Origin: Cloacibacillus sp.
GTDB taxonomy: Bacteria; Synergistota; Synergistia; Synergistales; Synergistaceae
Reading direction: 5' to 3'
NCBI GenBank assembly: GCA_036655895.1
Contig: JAVVPF010000002.1
Location: 58,926-122,925, forward strand
Length of the DNA stretch: 64,000 nt
Shown: positions 24,751 through 33,062 of the stretch, in pieces
Position numbering within the stretch: the stretch's first letter is position 1
Layout: the number at the start of each line of letters is the position of its first letter
Notes under the pieces: model-generated
Told to the model about the DNA's origin: nothing
Databases searched by the model: none
What the model saw: only the letters and a program-made list of their open reading frames with translations
Program-made: the position numbers and the translations under genes

Positions 24751-24941
24751 TCCAGCAGCTCATCAAGCGGAATACCGGTAACTTTTGTAATCAGCAACAG
24801 CGTATCGATTGACGGCTGCTTGGCTCCTGTCTCCATACTGCGCCAGAAAGTCTGACACACGCCCACCATCTGCCCGGCTCTACCTTGTGTCAGGCTGTGC
24901 TCCTTTCGCCATTTCAATAGCAAATCTGCTCTAAATGCCAT
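24660..24941 (-). CDS. XRE-type HTH regulator, copy 2, zero frame
   Basis: This 93-residue product has HTH MAFRADLLLKWRKEHSLTQG, GVCQTFWRSMETGAKQP, LLLITKVTGIPLDEL, then ENP and a Pro/charged tail. A_AAC_CCT lies at 24750-24744 in the same phase as copy 1. AAAGGGGGG precedes the ATG. It is the first gene of the leftward operon, directly after the PL-type promoter, the position of a Cro-like or early regulator. Confidence 0.8.
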   Translation of the reverse strand: MAFRADLLLKWRKEHSLTQGRAGQMVGVCQTFWRSMETGAKQPSIDTLLLITKVTGIPLDELLENPTPPPPRREREEASQTAAANRPETKSAA

Positions 24942-25006
24942 TTTTACCCCCCTTTCTCTTATTGTTTTCCTCTACCATATTTCTAATGAACCCCTTAATG
25001 TTCATT

Positions 25007-25035
25007 AATATACCCTTAGGGGCTATTTATGTCAA
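25007..25035 (-). promoter_or_regulatory. PL-type promoter of leftward early operon
   Basis: TTGACA (25035-25030) and TATATT (25012-25007) are separated by 17 bases on the minus strand. An operator-like palindrome lies in the spacer and another overlaps the upstream side. Confidence 0.85.
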
Positions 25036-25095
25036 TACCCCAGGGGGATAATTATGCCCGTAAAGTTTTTGCAAGTTAAAACCCCATTGGGTATA
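25011..25095. promoter_or_regulatory. three operator-like palindromes (phage switch)
   Basis: Three related TACCC-n-GGG-type palindromes lie at about 25011-25025, 25036-25050 and 25080-25094. The first two overlap the leftward promoter and the third sits inside the rightward promoter. This is the arrangement of a CI/Cro-type switch. The repressor at 25128 is the likely ligand; inferred from position. Confidence 0.7.
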
Positions 25096-25097
25096 AT
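25069..25097 (+). promoter_or_regulatory. promoter of the repressor gene
   Basis: TTGCAA (25069-25074) and TATAAT (25092-25097) are 17 bases apart, with an operator palindrome in the spacer and the repressor start 31 bases downstream. This fits an autoregulated maintenance promoter. Confidence 0.8.
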
Positions 25098-25127
25098 GAT
25101 GTTAATTTGTTAAGGAGAATAAACTAG

Positions 25128-25592
25128 ATGACGAGTGATATAACTGCCGAAAGAATCAAAGATTCTAGGACAAAAATTGGACTAAGCGGTCAATCTCTTG
25201 CAGAAGCAATTGGTGTCACACAAACATCTATTTCCAGATACGAGACCGGAAAAAAGAAACCTAGTTTTCGTACTCTAAAGAAGATTTCAAGGACATTAAA
25301 TGTATCAACCGATTATTTAATGGGGTTATCGGAAGAATCAGAACCGCCGGCACAAAACGAAGATGTTATGTATACCGTCAAAGCTCCACGCATGAACACA
25401 GATCAGCCTGACGCGCCTAAAATTACGCATGGAGATATTCCTACCGCCGCCGCAGAATTTCGCGGAAGGCTTAAGCAAGAGATATACCACATGGATGCAG
25501 ACGATCTAAAAATTACACATGATGTACTTGTCTCCTGCATAGCAATGTTGGATTCTTTGAGAGATACAGAAAAGCAAGTAAAAACAGCCTGA
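25128..25592 (+). CDS. prophage repressor (XRE-type), CI-like role
   Basis: This 154-residue protein has HTH ERIKDSRTKIGLSGQSLAEA, GVTQTSISRYETGKKKP, LNVSTDYLMGL, then a C-terminal region with no LexA/S24 protease motif. It lies divergent from the leftward early promoter across three operators. Without a self-cleaving domain, induction would need an antirepressor. AAGGAG is ten bases from the ATG. The C-terminal helices (LKITHDVLVSCIAMLDSL) probably oligomerise. Confidence 0.8.
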   Translation: MTSDITAERIKDSRTKIGLSGQSLAEAIGVTQTSISRYETGKKKPSFRTLKKISRTLNVSTDYLMGLSEESEPPAQNEDVMYTVKAPRMNTDQPDAPKITHGDIPTAAAEFRGRLKQEIYHMDADDLKITHDVLVSCIAMLDSLRDTEKQVKTA

Positions 25593-25784
25593 TAATACAG
25601 CTCTACCCAGAACTTTAAAGGTTCGAGCCTAAAGTAAAAAACACGTTTCAATGTGGGATATTTGTTCGTATGTCGAGTGCATTGTAAACGAGTAGGTGCA
25701 ATCTCATTCTAATGTCTTGGCTTTTTCAAACGCTCCTCTCATATTCTGAAATGCAATTATAAATTTGGAAGGGAAGGGTTTTTT

Positions 25785-27443
25785 GTGGCAAATGTCATAG
25801 CGCTGTTTATTCTTTTTGGGCCGGCAGTAATCTTCTTAATCCTTTTTTTAGTTCAAAGGAAAAAAACAAAGAATTTACTCAGCCAATCGCAATCTTTCCA
25901 AGAACGTATCGCTTCGCTTGAAAAATATGATGGCATCCTTGATATCGATAAGATAATAGAGAATAAACGGCATGAAGCAGAGCAAATAAAAACGACCGCT
26001 CAGAATGATGCTGACGAAATTATTCAGAAGGCTAAAGCGGAAGCTGAACAAATGCTGGAAGGATCACAGGAAGAGTTAAACAAAGTACAAGAAGAGAAAA
26101 GAACAATAATTGCTCAGGCGAAAGAAAAAGCCGCTGAAGTGGAGCTAAGAGCAAATGCCACGTTGCAATTTTCACAAAAGAATGCTATGGATATCATGCT
26201 AAGCGCGCAGGAGAAGGCAAAGGAAATTGCTGGAGAAGCCTACACTATCAAAGAACATGCCGACCAATATAAAGACATTGCAGATGCTATGCTCAATAAA
26301 ATCGAGGGGTACGGAAATAGGTACATCATTCCTGGTAGGATCCTTTTGGATGACCTTGCCGATGAATATGGCTTTGATAAAGCTGCGCAGGATTACAAAA
26401 ATATCAAAAGACAAATTGATGTCATGGTGGAAAACAGAACCGCTGCCACATGTGACTATGTTGAACCACACAGAAAAGCAACCGCTGTAGACTTTGTTGT
26501 GGATGCTTTTAATGGAAAAGCCACGGTCATTCTCAGTAAGATAAAAAAAGACAACTATGGACAGTTGAAGCAAGAACTGCATGACGCTTTCATTCTGGTT
26601 AATCACAATGGCAAATCTTTCAGAGATGCTCGAATAACCAAAGCATTTTTAGAACAATATTATGAGGCATTGAGATTTGGCACCATACTTTATGAAATGA
26701 AGGAAAAAGACAAAGAAGAGCAACGTGCAATTCGAGACCAGATGCGCGACGAGGAAAAGGCACGTCGTGAAATCGAAAGGGCTATGAAAGATGCGGCCAA
26801 GCAGGAAGAAGTTATTCAGTCTGCTCTCGCTAAGGCGCGCGAAAAATATGCCGTGGCTAATGAGGAGCAAAAAAGCAAATACGAATCTCAACTTGCAGAG
26901 CTAGAGGCTAAACTAAAAGAAGCTGAGGAGAAAAACCAGAAGGCTTTATCTATGGCTCAGCAAACGAAGAGCGGCCATGTTTATATTATTTCAAATGTGG
27001 GATCACTTGGTGAGGACATATTAAAGATTGGCATGACACGGCGCTTAGAACCTCTTGATAGAGTCAAAGAACTGGGGGACGCCAGCGTACCATTTGCGTT
27101 TGATGTCCACGCAATGATTTGGAGTCAAGACGCACCTTCACTTGAGAACGCGTTGCATAAGCATTTTGCATTGTCCAGGGTAAATAAAATAAATAACAGA
27201 AAGGAGTTTTATAAAGCTACTATTGCAAGTGTAAAGGAAGAAATTGAGACGCTAGGTATCAAGGAAATTAAATGGACTCTCCAGTCTGAGGCTAGAGAAT
27301 ATTATGATACTATTGCTCTTGAAAAACAATTTGATGAAGACCCAGCGGTACAGGAATCATGGCTGGTTGCAAACACGAAAGATTTTGACAGTTCGAAAAT
27401 AGCGCTTTTATCAAGTCCCGATGAAAATTCGGATGATGACTAA
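25785..27443 (+). CDS. DUF4041 / T5orf172 (GIY-YIG) protein with TM anchor
   Basis: This 552-residue protein starts with a GTG at 25785 behind GGGAAGGG. A hydrophobic N-terminus (VIALFILFGPAVIFLILFLV) anchors it. A long coiled coil (about 40-150) and a DUF4041 region (about 170-300) follow, then a second coiled coil. Residues about 398-490 form a T5orf172/MUG113 domain (SGHVYIISNVG, LKIGMTRRLEP), a GIY-YIG relative. DUF4041 proteins are frequent in prophages and are suspected phage-defence genes; no function is established here. It leads the cargo arm after the repressor. Confidence 0.8.
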   Translation: MANVIALFILFGPAVIFLILFLVQRKKTKNLLSQSQSFQERIASLEKYDGILDIDKIIENKRHEAEQIKTTAQNDADEIIQKAKAEAEQMLEGSQEELNKVQEEKRTIIAQAKEKAAEVELRANATLQFSQKNAMDIMLSAQEKAKEIAGEAYTIKEHADQYKDIADAMLNKIEGYGNRYIIPGRILLDDLADEYGFDKAAQDYKNIKRQIDVMVENRTAATCDYVEPHRKATAVDFVVDAFNGKATVILSKIKKDNYGQLKQELHDAFILVNHNGKSFRDARITKAFLEQYYEALRFGTILYEMKEKDKEEQRAIRDQMRDEEKARREIERAMKDAAKQEEVIQSALAKAREKYAVANEEQKSKYESQLAELEAKLKEAEEKNQKALSMAQQTKSGHVYIISNVGSLGEDILKIGMTRRLEPLDRVKELGDASVPFAFDVHAMIWSQDAPSLENALHKHFALSRVNKINNRKEFYKATIASVKEEIETLGIKEIKWTLQSEAREYYDTIALEKQFDEDPAVQESWLVANTKDFDSSKIALLSSPDENSDDD

Positions 27444-27460
27444 GCTATCGCGTTTTCAAA

Positions 27461-28237
27461 ATGATATGTAACCCTCAGCACAGCCGTCTATATAACTTTT
27501 TTATAATGTTGCTGGCCCTAGGGTCAGTGATTATCATCGTGGTTGACGGCCATGTATCTATGCCGCCAGAAGAGCAGATGTTGCTTCAAATAGCAGATAA
27601 CGTCATTTGGGGCATTTTTATCGCTGATTATTTCATAGGATTATTCCTGTCCGCGAATAAGAGCTCATACATAAAAACACACGTTCTAGAACTCATTGCC
27701 ATTCTTCCTTTTAACGCCATTCTGAAAGGGCTTCGGGTTCTGCGAATTTTCAGGGTTATGCAGTTTGCGCGGGTGCTGCGCATCGCCAGAATGGCAAGAA
27801 TAATAGCTTATTTCGGCAGAGCCCTGGGAGCTACGAACCGGTTTATGACACGGCACAGCTTCCAGTATGTGCTAATTATCACCTGCGGCATTGTTCTTCT
27901 GGGTTCGGCCATGATTATTTACTTTGAAAAAATGGACGTCGAAGATGCCCTATGGTGGTCGTTCGTGACGGCTACGACGGTAGGATACGGGGATATTTCG
28001 CCTCGTACCGTTGGAGGCAGAATAGTCGCTTCCGTCCTGATGCTGGCCGGAATAGGCTTTATCGGCGTATTGACCGGCAATATCGCATCTTTTTTTATAG
28101 CAGAAGACTCGACAAAATCGGTGAAAGAGGAGATGGTGAATGTCGCTATCAAAAAACTGGAAGATTTCGACAGCCTGACGGAAGAGGAACTTACGGAGGT
28201 ATTTAATGCTCTTGTTGCAATTAAGAAAGCTCATTAG
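27461..28237 (+). CDS. voltage-gated K+ channel
   Basis: This 258-residue protein is a six-TM voltage-gated potassium channel. TVGYGD (173-178) is the selectivity filter. S4 (about 91-114) has regularly spaced Arg in LRVLRIFRVMQFARVLRIAR. A pore-lining S6 (VASVLMLAGIGFIGVLTGNI) follows, then a charged C-terminal helix. All core elements are present, so it should conduct. It lies 17 bases after the DUF4041 gene. An ion channel on a prophage is unusual; superinfection exclusion or membrane-potential effects are possible but unproven. Confidence 0.9.
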   Translation: MICNPQHSRLYNFFIMLLALGSVIIIVVDGHVSMPPEEQMLLQIADNVIWGIFIADYFIGLFLSANKSSYIKTHVLELIAILPFNAILKGLRVLRIFRVMQFARVLRIARMARIIAYFGRALGATNRFMTRHSFQYVLIITCGIVLLGSAMIIYFEKMDVEDALWWSFVTATTVGYGDISPRTVGGRIVASVLMLAGIGFIGVLTGNIASFFIAEDSTKSVKEEMVNVAIKKLEDFDSLTEEELTEVFNALVAIKKAH

Positions 28238-28253
28238 GCCCCGGAAGGAGTAG

Positions 28254-28331
28254 GTGTTAGAGTATATCAATTATCCCAATTTGGAAGATGTGATTGCAAA
28301 GGCAAAAGAGGCTTGTGCGAATAGCGGATAG
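28254..28331 (+). CDS. 25-residue ORF after K+ channel
   Basis: A GTG start follows GGAAGGAG. The peptide reads MLEYINYPNLEDVIAKAKEA and ends at a TAG. It may be a small peptide gene or the end of a decayed gene. Confidence 0.3.
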   Translation: MLEYINYPNLEDVIAKAKEACANSG

Positions 28332-28336
28332 AAGTA

Positions 28337-28633
28337 GTGAATTTGATGTCGTTGATAAACTGTCCTGAATGTACAAATCAAACCTCCGACAGAGCCTATA
28401 CCTGTCCGCACTGCGGCTTTCCGCTGAGCGAAACACCGATCAGCACCCGGAAGTGTCGGGGGAAAATATACGTTGCGGGCAAGGCTCTTGACACTCTGGC
28501 ACGTAATCTTCGTGACAGACTTAGCATAGAGTTTGACGAGACAGACGAAAAAACACTGGCCGATGTAAAAGAAGTTCTCTATGATTGCATGCGCTTTTAT
28601 GAGGATCATAAGGTCAAGCAGAAATTAGCTTAG
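28337..28633 (+). CDS. small zinc-ribbon protein
   Basis: This protein of up to 98 residues has CPECTNQTSDRAYTCPHCG, a clear zinc-ribbon, then a helical C-terminus (KALDTLARNLRDRLSIEF). The GTG at 28337 gives the full frame and an ATG at 28346 gives 95 residues; the ribosome site is weak for both. No partner is recognised. It follows the K+ channel. Confidence 0.6.
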   Translation: MNLMSLINCPECTNQTSDRAYTCPHCGFPLSETPISTRKCRGKIYVAGKALDTLARNLRDRLSIEFDETDEKTLADVKEVLYDCMRFYEDHKVKQKLA

Positions 28634-28748
28634 AATTACAATAATTTAAGCACATCTACACCCGTACTAGAAACAGACAAGATACACCCTAAATATCAAG
28701 TGACACCCTGCAATGGCAGGTTATTGATTCCAGAAAGAGGTGGATTTA

Positions 28749-29741
28749 ATGGAAAGTTCAATAACTGGATATCACGGTTATATTGGTGAACATCTAAATG
28801 CAAAGAATATCAATGACCGTGGTCTCCAAGTACTATCTGTTTTAAATAATGGAGAAGATTTTGCAGATTTGTGCCAAGGTTATTTCAGCACAATAGGGAC
28901 ATTGGTGAGTGATGGGAAATCTCAGCATGCATTCGAGGGTGTTTCTCATTTTAGGAAGGGACGCCTTTTATGGGGGCAAATAAAAAACGGAACTTTCGGA
29001 TACGCTGCAGAATTGAAAGACTGCAGAACCGGTTCTAAGTCTTATGATAGGACAGAGAATGACGTTGAATTGCTCAAGTATGTGTATATGATCTATATAC
29101 CAGAAGGATATTGTAGGTGCCTTTTAGTTTTACAGAAAAATGGGAATATCGGAATTAAAAGCGTTTTAACAAAAGCAATAGCCAATAGATTCAACGAATA
29201 TCATAAAGAAGATGGTATGACACTAGGTTTTCTTCCTTACCTTGACATCAATCTTTTATACGAGTATATGACTTCAGGCGAAATTGTTTCTATTAAATTC
29301 TTAAAAGATAAGTTGCCTTTAGACATCGCGAATAAAATTGGAGCCGATGATGATGAGGAGAGTGCAAAGGCCGTTTTAACTTTTACCAAACTCAGGAAAA
29401 GAACGATTCATAAATTACTCGGAGAAGATCTTTTTCAGCGCCTAAAAAATAAAGAGAGCACGGCGGGGCTAGCCCGTCTTGATATTGGATTTGACTACGA
29501 TACTATAAAATTAGAAATTTCAAAGGAAAAACAGACGAGAAAAACCAAGGTGTTTAATTTGATTGATTCAGACGGCTTTATAGAATCAAGAGAAATAGTG
29601 CCTCCGGAAGGAGAGACGGAACATGGATGGCCTACTTTTACTTATGTCTGCGATAAAGCCTTTGATTATCTCTGCGAACTATGCTATAACTTGTCAATAG
29701 TAAAGCCGGAAAAACCAGAGAGTTTCTCATCAGAGAAATAA
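28749..29741 (+). CDS. soluble hypothetical protein, partner of 4-TM gene
   Basis: This 330-residue protein starts at the ATG at 28749 behind AGAGGTGG. It has an alpha/beta look with no TM segment, for example YIGEHLNAKNINDRGLQVLS, LWGQIKNGTFGYAAELKDC and a charged acidic region (GADDDEESAKAVL). It is AT-rich compared with phage core genes. It is followed after 22 bases by a four-TM gene, the layout of a sensor plus membrane effector. No family is recognised; a toxin-like or defence role is inference. Confidence 0.65.
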   Translation: MESSITGYHGYIGEHLNAKNINDRGLQVLSVLNNGEDFADLCQGYFSTIGTLVSDGKSQHAFEGVSHFRKGRLLWGQIKNGTFGYAAELKDCRTGSKSYDRTENDVELLKYVYMIYIPEGYCRCLLVLQKNGNIGIKSVLTKAIANRFNEYHKEDGMTLGFLPYLDINLLYEYMTSGEIVSIKFLKDKLPLDIANKIGADDDEESAKAVLTFTKLRKRTIHKLLGEDLFQRLKNKESTAGLARLDIGFDYDTIKLEISKEKQTRKTKVFNLIDSDGFIESREIVPPEGETEHGWPTFTYVCDKAFDYLCELCYNLSIVKPEKPESFSSEK

Positions 29742-29763
29742 ATAATCGAAGGAGGAAAATCTA

Positions 29764-30321
29764 TTGTTTGAGAAATTATCGATAAACGATATAATAAACG
29801 AACATTATCATACCCTTCATAATTTTAATAGTAAGAGAATAAAAAAGTCAGAAGTATTTTTTTTCTTTATTGCTCCGACTCTTATCTCTCTGTTATGCGC
29901 GTTGCTCTCACCTTTGAATTCTACCATTTCAACAATTACAATTACTATTATGTCTATTTTTGGAGCTTTGCTTTTTAATGTCCAGATTCTACTTTGCGAT
30001 CTTAGGATTAAGATAAAAAAACGGATGAACGAAGTAACACCTCAAAGTAGAGATAAACAAGAATCAGAAATAACGTCACAATTAATAAAAGAATTATACT
30101 CCAATGTTTCTTTTGGAATTCTAACTGCTTTGTTTGAGGTCATCATAATGTTTTTTTGGTCTCTATCAACAGCCGCCTTTTCTGCAAACTGCAAGGTATA
30201 TTTGCCATTGAACTATATCTTTTCTGTCTTTTCGTATACTATTATTTTTTGGTTTTTCATCACGCTTTTAATGATTTCAAAGAGAACGCATGCCTTAATT
30301 ACAAGAGGGGAATTCTCTTGA
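29764..30321 (+). CDS. four-TM membrane protein, partner of soluble gene
   Basis: This 185-residue protein starts with a TTG at 29764 behind GAAGGAGGAAAA. Four hydrophobic segments lie at about residues 32-55, 57-77, 122-140 and 153-172, in two hairpins separated by a charged middle (LRIKIKKRMNEVTPQSRDKQ). No enzymatic motifs were seen. Small two-hairpin proteins in accessory pairs are often effectors that disturb the membrane; this is inferred from architecture only. Confidence 0.65.
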   Translation: MFEKLSINDIINEHYHTLHNFNSKRIKKSEVFFFFIAPTLISLLCALLSPLNSTISTITITIMSIFGALLFNVQILLCDLRIKIKKRMNEVTPQSRDKQESEITSQLIKELYSNVSFGILTALFEVIIMFFWSLSTAAFSANCKVYLPLNYIFSVFSYTIIFWFFITLLMISKRTHALITRGEFS

Positions 30322-30398
30322 AAATCTTAGAAGCTCTCGTTTAGGATACAATGTAAACATTCGACGACTGATTCCACCATTATGAGGCTTATATCATT

Positions 30399-31286
30399 CT
30401 ATGTTTTGCTGGGGTTGTCATATCCGACAATTTTGTTTGTGTTTTTGTCCGCACCCCCCAATCGCTTCCAATTATTCCAATAGGCCGGGTGATAGCATCG
30501 TGAGATGGGTGTTTCCTTAAAATTATTTATTAAAAAACCATATACTAGTTGATTGAGCCCGTTGTTTTCGACTATTTTCCCATCTTTTTCTAATTCTAGT
30601 CCGGTAACTGCATCTATGATCCATACAGGATTATATGAACGCAGACGCTTGAGAAGATCGTCCTGAATTGCTTTTATTTCCCATAACAATTCGAACATAT
30701 TATCTCTTATAGTTTCATCTAGTTTTATTCCTCGTTTGATACTACTTCTTGCAAAATCAAGGGATGTCTGGTATTGAATCGCATTGCAGATTACAAGCGG
30801 ACATTCTGGTTTGATATCACGAATTAAGTCTTGAGTGTTTTCGCAGTTTGGTGACATGTTCACACGGTTTTGCTTCAGGATGATATGCAATGCTTTTGTT
30901 AAGAACTTGTCTATATTATCTCCTGTTTCACTCTGAGCTGGATAAATAGGCATTAATTCTCTATTTTTATAATTTTTTTGCACATATTCTGATTTATGAG
31001 GTGATTCTATGAGCAAAACAATAGACTTTTGCAGGCCAGAATCGCATTTTTTGTCATAAAACTTTGAAGTTCCTTCGTCTTGTTTTGGCTTTAGTGTAGA
31101 TGGATAAATAAATTCTTGCTTTGTAATGCTTATGGAACCTCGCTGAGTATCTGGAACCTTGGAATCGTTCAAAAATGTTTTTTGAAAATCTTCGCAATAA
31201 ATGCGTGCTAGCCGGGAAATAAGCCGCTTATATAACCTCTTAACTTGATCGGAGGTCAATTCCTGCGTATCGTTATTATCTGACAT
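30399..31286 (-). CDS. hypothetical protein near integrase
   Basis: This 295-residue protein has an N-terminal helical region, then LQKSIVLLIESPHKSEYVQK, MPIYPAQSETGDNID and a C-terminal SRCYHPAYWNN. The strand-plus-loop motif ESPHKSEY and the PA...TG region recall uracil-DNA-glycosylase-like folds, but key catalytic residues cannot be confirmed by eye. It lies 48 bases upstream of the integrase gene on the same strand. Unassigned. Confidence 0.55.
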   Translation of the reverse strand: MSDNNDTQELTSDQVKRLYKRLISRLARIYCEDFQKTFLNDSKVPDTQRGSISITKQEFIYPSTLKPKQDEGTSKFYDKKCDSGLQKSIVLLIESPHKSEYVQKNYKNRELMPIYPAQSETGDNIDKFLTKALHIILKQNRVNMSPNCENTQDLIRDIKPECPLVICNAIQYQTSLDFARSSIKRGIKLDETIRDNMFELLWEIKAIQDDLLKRLRSYNPVWIIDAVTGLELEKDGKIVENNGLNQLVYGFLINNFKETPISRCYHPAYWNNWKRLGGADKNTNKIVGYDNPSKT

Positions 31287-31334
31287 TGTATTTATAGCCT
31301 CCAGACATCTTTATTGTGTATTGTGGCACTGCGT

Positions 31335-32525
31335 TTATTTTAATATATCCACAGCCGATTTCAACCCCTGCGGCGCCAGATGCGCGTATCGCAGGGTTGT
31401 TTTTATGCTTTTGTGCCCCAGCAGCTCGCGAACGGTGTTAAGCGGTACTCCGGCGATTACGAGCTGGCTTGCGAAGGTGTGACGGAGATCGTGCCAGCGC
31501 AGATGACCAAGGCCGGAATCGGAGAGCAGCTCATACCATGCGTCGTTTACGTTGTAGAACAGGCCGCCTTTTGGAGCAGGGAAGACCAGGTCTCCCGAAG
31601 CTGATGGCAGCTCTTTTTTCCATTTGTCCAGCACCGGCAGCAGTACGCCGCTGATGGGGATGCTCTGCATATCCTCGGACTTTGTATCGTCAGCCTCAAG
31701 GTATATGCTGCCATGTATCAGGTCGAGGCTGCTCCAGCGCAGCGTAATCAGGGAGCCCCAGCGTATGCCGGAATATAAAGCTGTCATTACCATAGGGGTA
31801 AGCGGATCGGGGTAGTCCCCGGACAAGGGGGTGTCATAGATACATTTTTTCGTGCCATTGCGTACCAACTTGTCTCTGGAGTCGAGCGCACTCCTCAAGA
31901 CTACGATCTCTTTTTTGGACAAGAACCGCCATGCCTTTTTAGAATCTGTCTCTTTCAGGTGATCTAACTCTGCAAGCGGGTTGCCCGCGATGATTTTCTT
32001 ATCGACGGCCCAGTTGAGCATTGAAGTCAAGTATCCGGCAGATCTGTTCAGCGTGGCGTTTTTTAAATGCCTCGTTTCTCGCATCTCCCGCCGCCATATC
32101 TCCATGTCGGCAAGCGTGAGCTCTGAGACGGGCTTGTCGTCAAAGGCTGTGAAGTACCGTTTCAGGCCTTTAATGGTCTCTCCGCCGCTCTTCCGGTGTT
32201 CCATGACCCATTGCTCGTAATAGTTATCCCGAATCATGCCGCAGGTCTTTTCTATCTCTGGAACTTTGAGAGGGTCTTCTCCCCGTGCAAGAATGCCGAG
32301 AAAGGCCTGAGCGTCACGGCGCGCTTCCTGGAGGGAGATAAAGGCAGCATCGCCGATAAGATACCATTTGCGTGCGCCGTTGATTTTATAATCAAGGTAG
32401 AAGGTCTTGTTGCCCGAGATGCCTACTCGCAAGGTAAGTCCGGCTATCTGAGTATCCCTGATAGAATACCTCTTATCAGGGACGCCTAAAGATGCTATCA
32501 TTGTCTGAGTGAGTTTGGCTTTCAT
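31335..32525 (-). CDS. tyrosine integrase of prophage 1
   Basis: This 396-residue phage integrase has an N-terminal arm-binding (DUF4102-like) domain starting MKAKLTQTMIASLGVPDKRY, a core-binding domain and a catalytic domain with SGIRWGSLITLRW (R), HDLRHTFASQL (HxxR), LLGHKS and TLRYAHLAP (Tyr). Length is normal. It is the gene nearest the attachment remnant at 32.70 kb, the usual place for an integrase. A complete catalytic set is present. Confidence 0.92.
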   Translation of the reverse strand: MKAKLTQTMIASLGVPDKRYSIRDTQIAGLTLRVGISGNKTFYLDYKINGARKWYLIGDAAFISLQEARRDAQAFLGILARGEDPLKVPEIEKTCGMIRDNYYEQWVMEHRKSGGETIKGLKRYFTAFDDKPVSELTLADMEIWRREMRETRHLKNATLNRSAGYLTSMLNWAVDKKIIAGNPLAELDHLKETDSKKAWRFLSKKEIVVLRSALDSRDKLVRNGTKKCIYDTPLSGDYPDPLTPMVMTALYSGIRWGSLITLRWSSLDLIHGSIYLEADDTKSEDMQSIPISGVLLPVLDKWKKELPSASGDLVFPAPKGGLFYNVNDAWYELLSDSGLGHLRWHDLRHTFASQLVIAGVPLNTVRELLGHKSIKTTLRYAHLAPQGLKSAVDILK

Positions 32526-32695
32526 CTTTTTCTCCCATTTTTATGGCTTCCAGTGGCTACCGATTGGCTACCGTTTTTCGTAAAAAATTATATCACGGAA
32601 GATATGAAAGTAAAAGGTGAATTTAGATATATACGGTGATAGTCAGCATTTTTAAACATTATCAAACTACCTAAAATAGCTACTTTTAAGCAGAA

Positions 32696-32745
32696 TCGCC
32701 TTCACACGGTGGAAGTCGTTGGTTCGAACCCAATATCGCCCACCA
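32696..32745 (+). repeat. att site: 3' half of tRNA-Val(CAC)
   Basis: The sequence is tRNA-like from the anticodon stem onward: loop TTCACAC with anticodon CAC, T-arm GTTGG / CCAAT around TTCGAAC, acceptor ATCGCCC, then A and CCA. No D-arm or 5' acceptor strand precedes it. It is therefore a displaced 3' tRNA fragment left by integrase-mediated insertion at a tRNA-Val gene. The intact tRNA should lie at the other end of the prophage, outside the window. Confidence 0.85.
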
Positions 32746-32756
32746 TTGCAAACACA

Positions 32757-32787
32757 AGACTTTCGGAATTTTCCGAAGGTCTTTTTT
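32757..32787 (+). terminator. terminator downstream of tRNA fragment
   Basis: Arms AGACTTTCGGA and TCCGAAGGTCT pair around a short loop and are followed by a run of T. It is probably the original terminator of the tRNA-Val gene. Confidence 0.85.
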
Positions 32788-33062
32788 ATTGGTCATTGAA
32801 AACTCACGGATATATCACCAATTTTTAGTCACTCGTATAGTGTTGATTATGAATATAGCTGTCTTTGAGATGACTTCCAATAAATCAGGCGGAGGTATTG
32901 TCGCAAGCCTAAGATGTAAATAGGCGTAAGCTAGTATGGATCACGACTATTGCGGGCTAACGATCTATTGTGATCAGCCTTTGTTTACTTGTGATTGACA
33001 TATATGTATGCCTATGATATAAAACAATACAATAAGTATCTCTTCTTGGGGGCGTTGTAGAT
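32788..33062. other. intergenic spacer between att site and umuC-like gene
   Basis: No supported gene. The right part holds the promoter of the polymerase gene (see next entry). Confidence 0.5.
32995..33023 (+). promoter_or_regulatory. promoter of umuC-like gene
   Basis: TTGACA (32995-33000) and TATAAA (33018-33023) are 17 bases apart, about 40 bases before the start codon. Confidence 0.75.

Noticed and set aside
25128..25592. LexA/S24-type repressor
   Set aside because: The C-terminal part has no Ser-Lys protease motifs or cleavage-site pattern.
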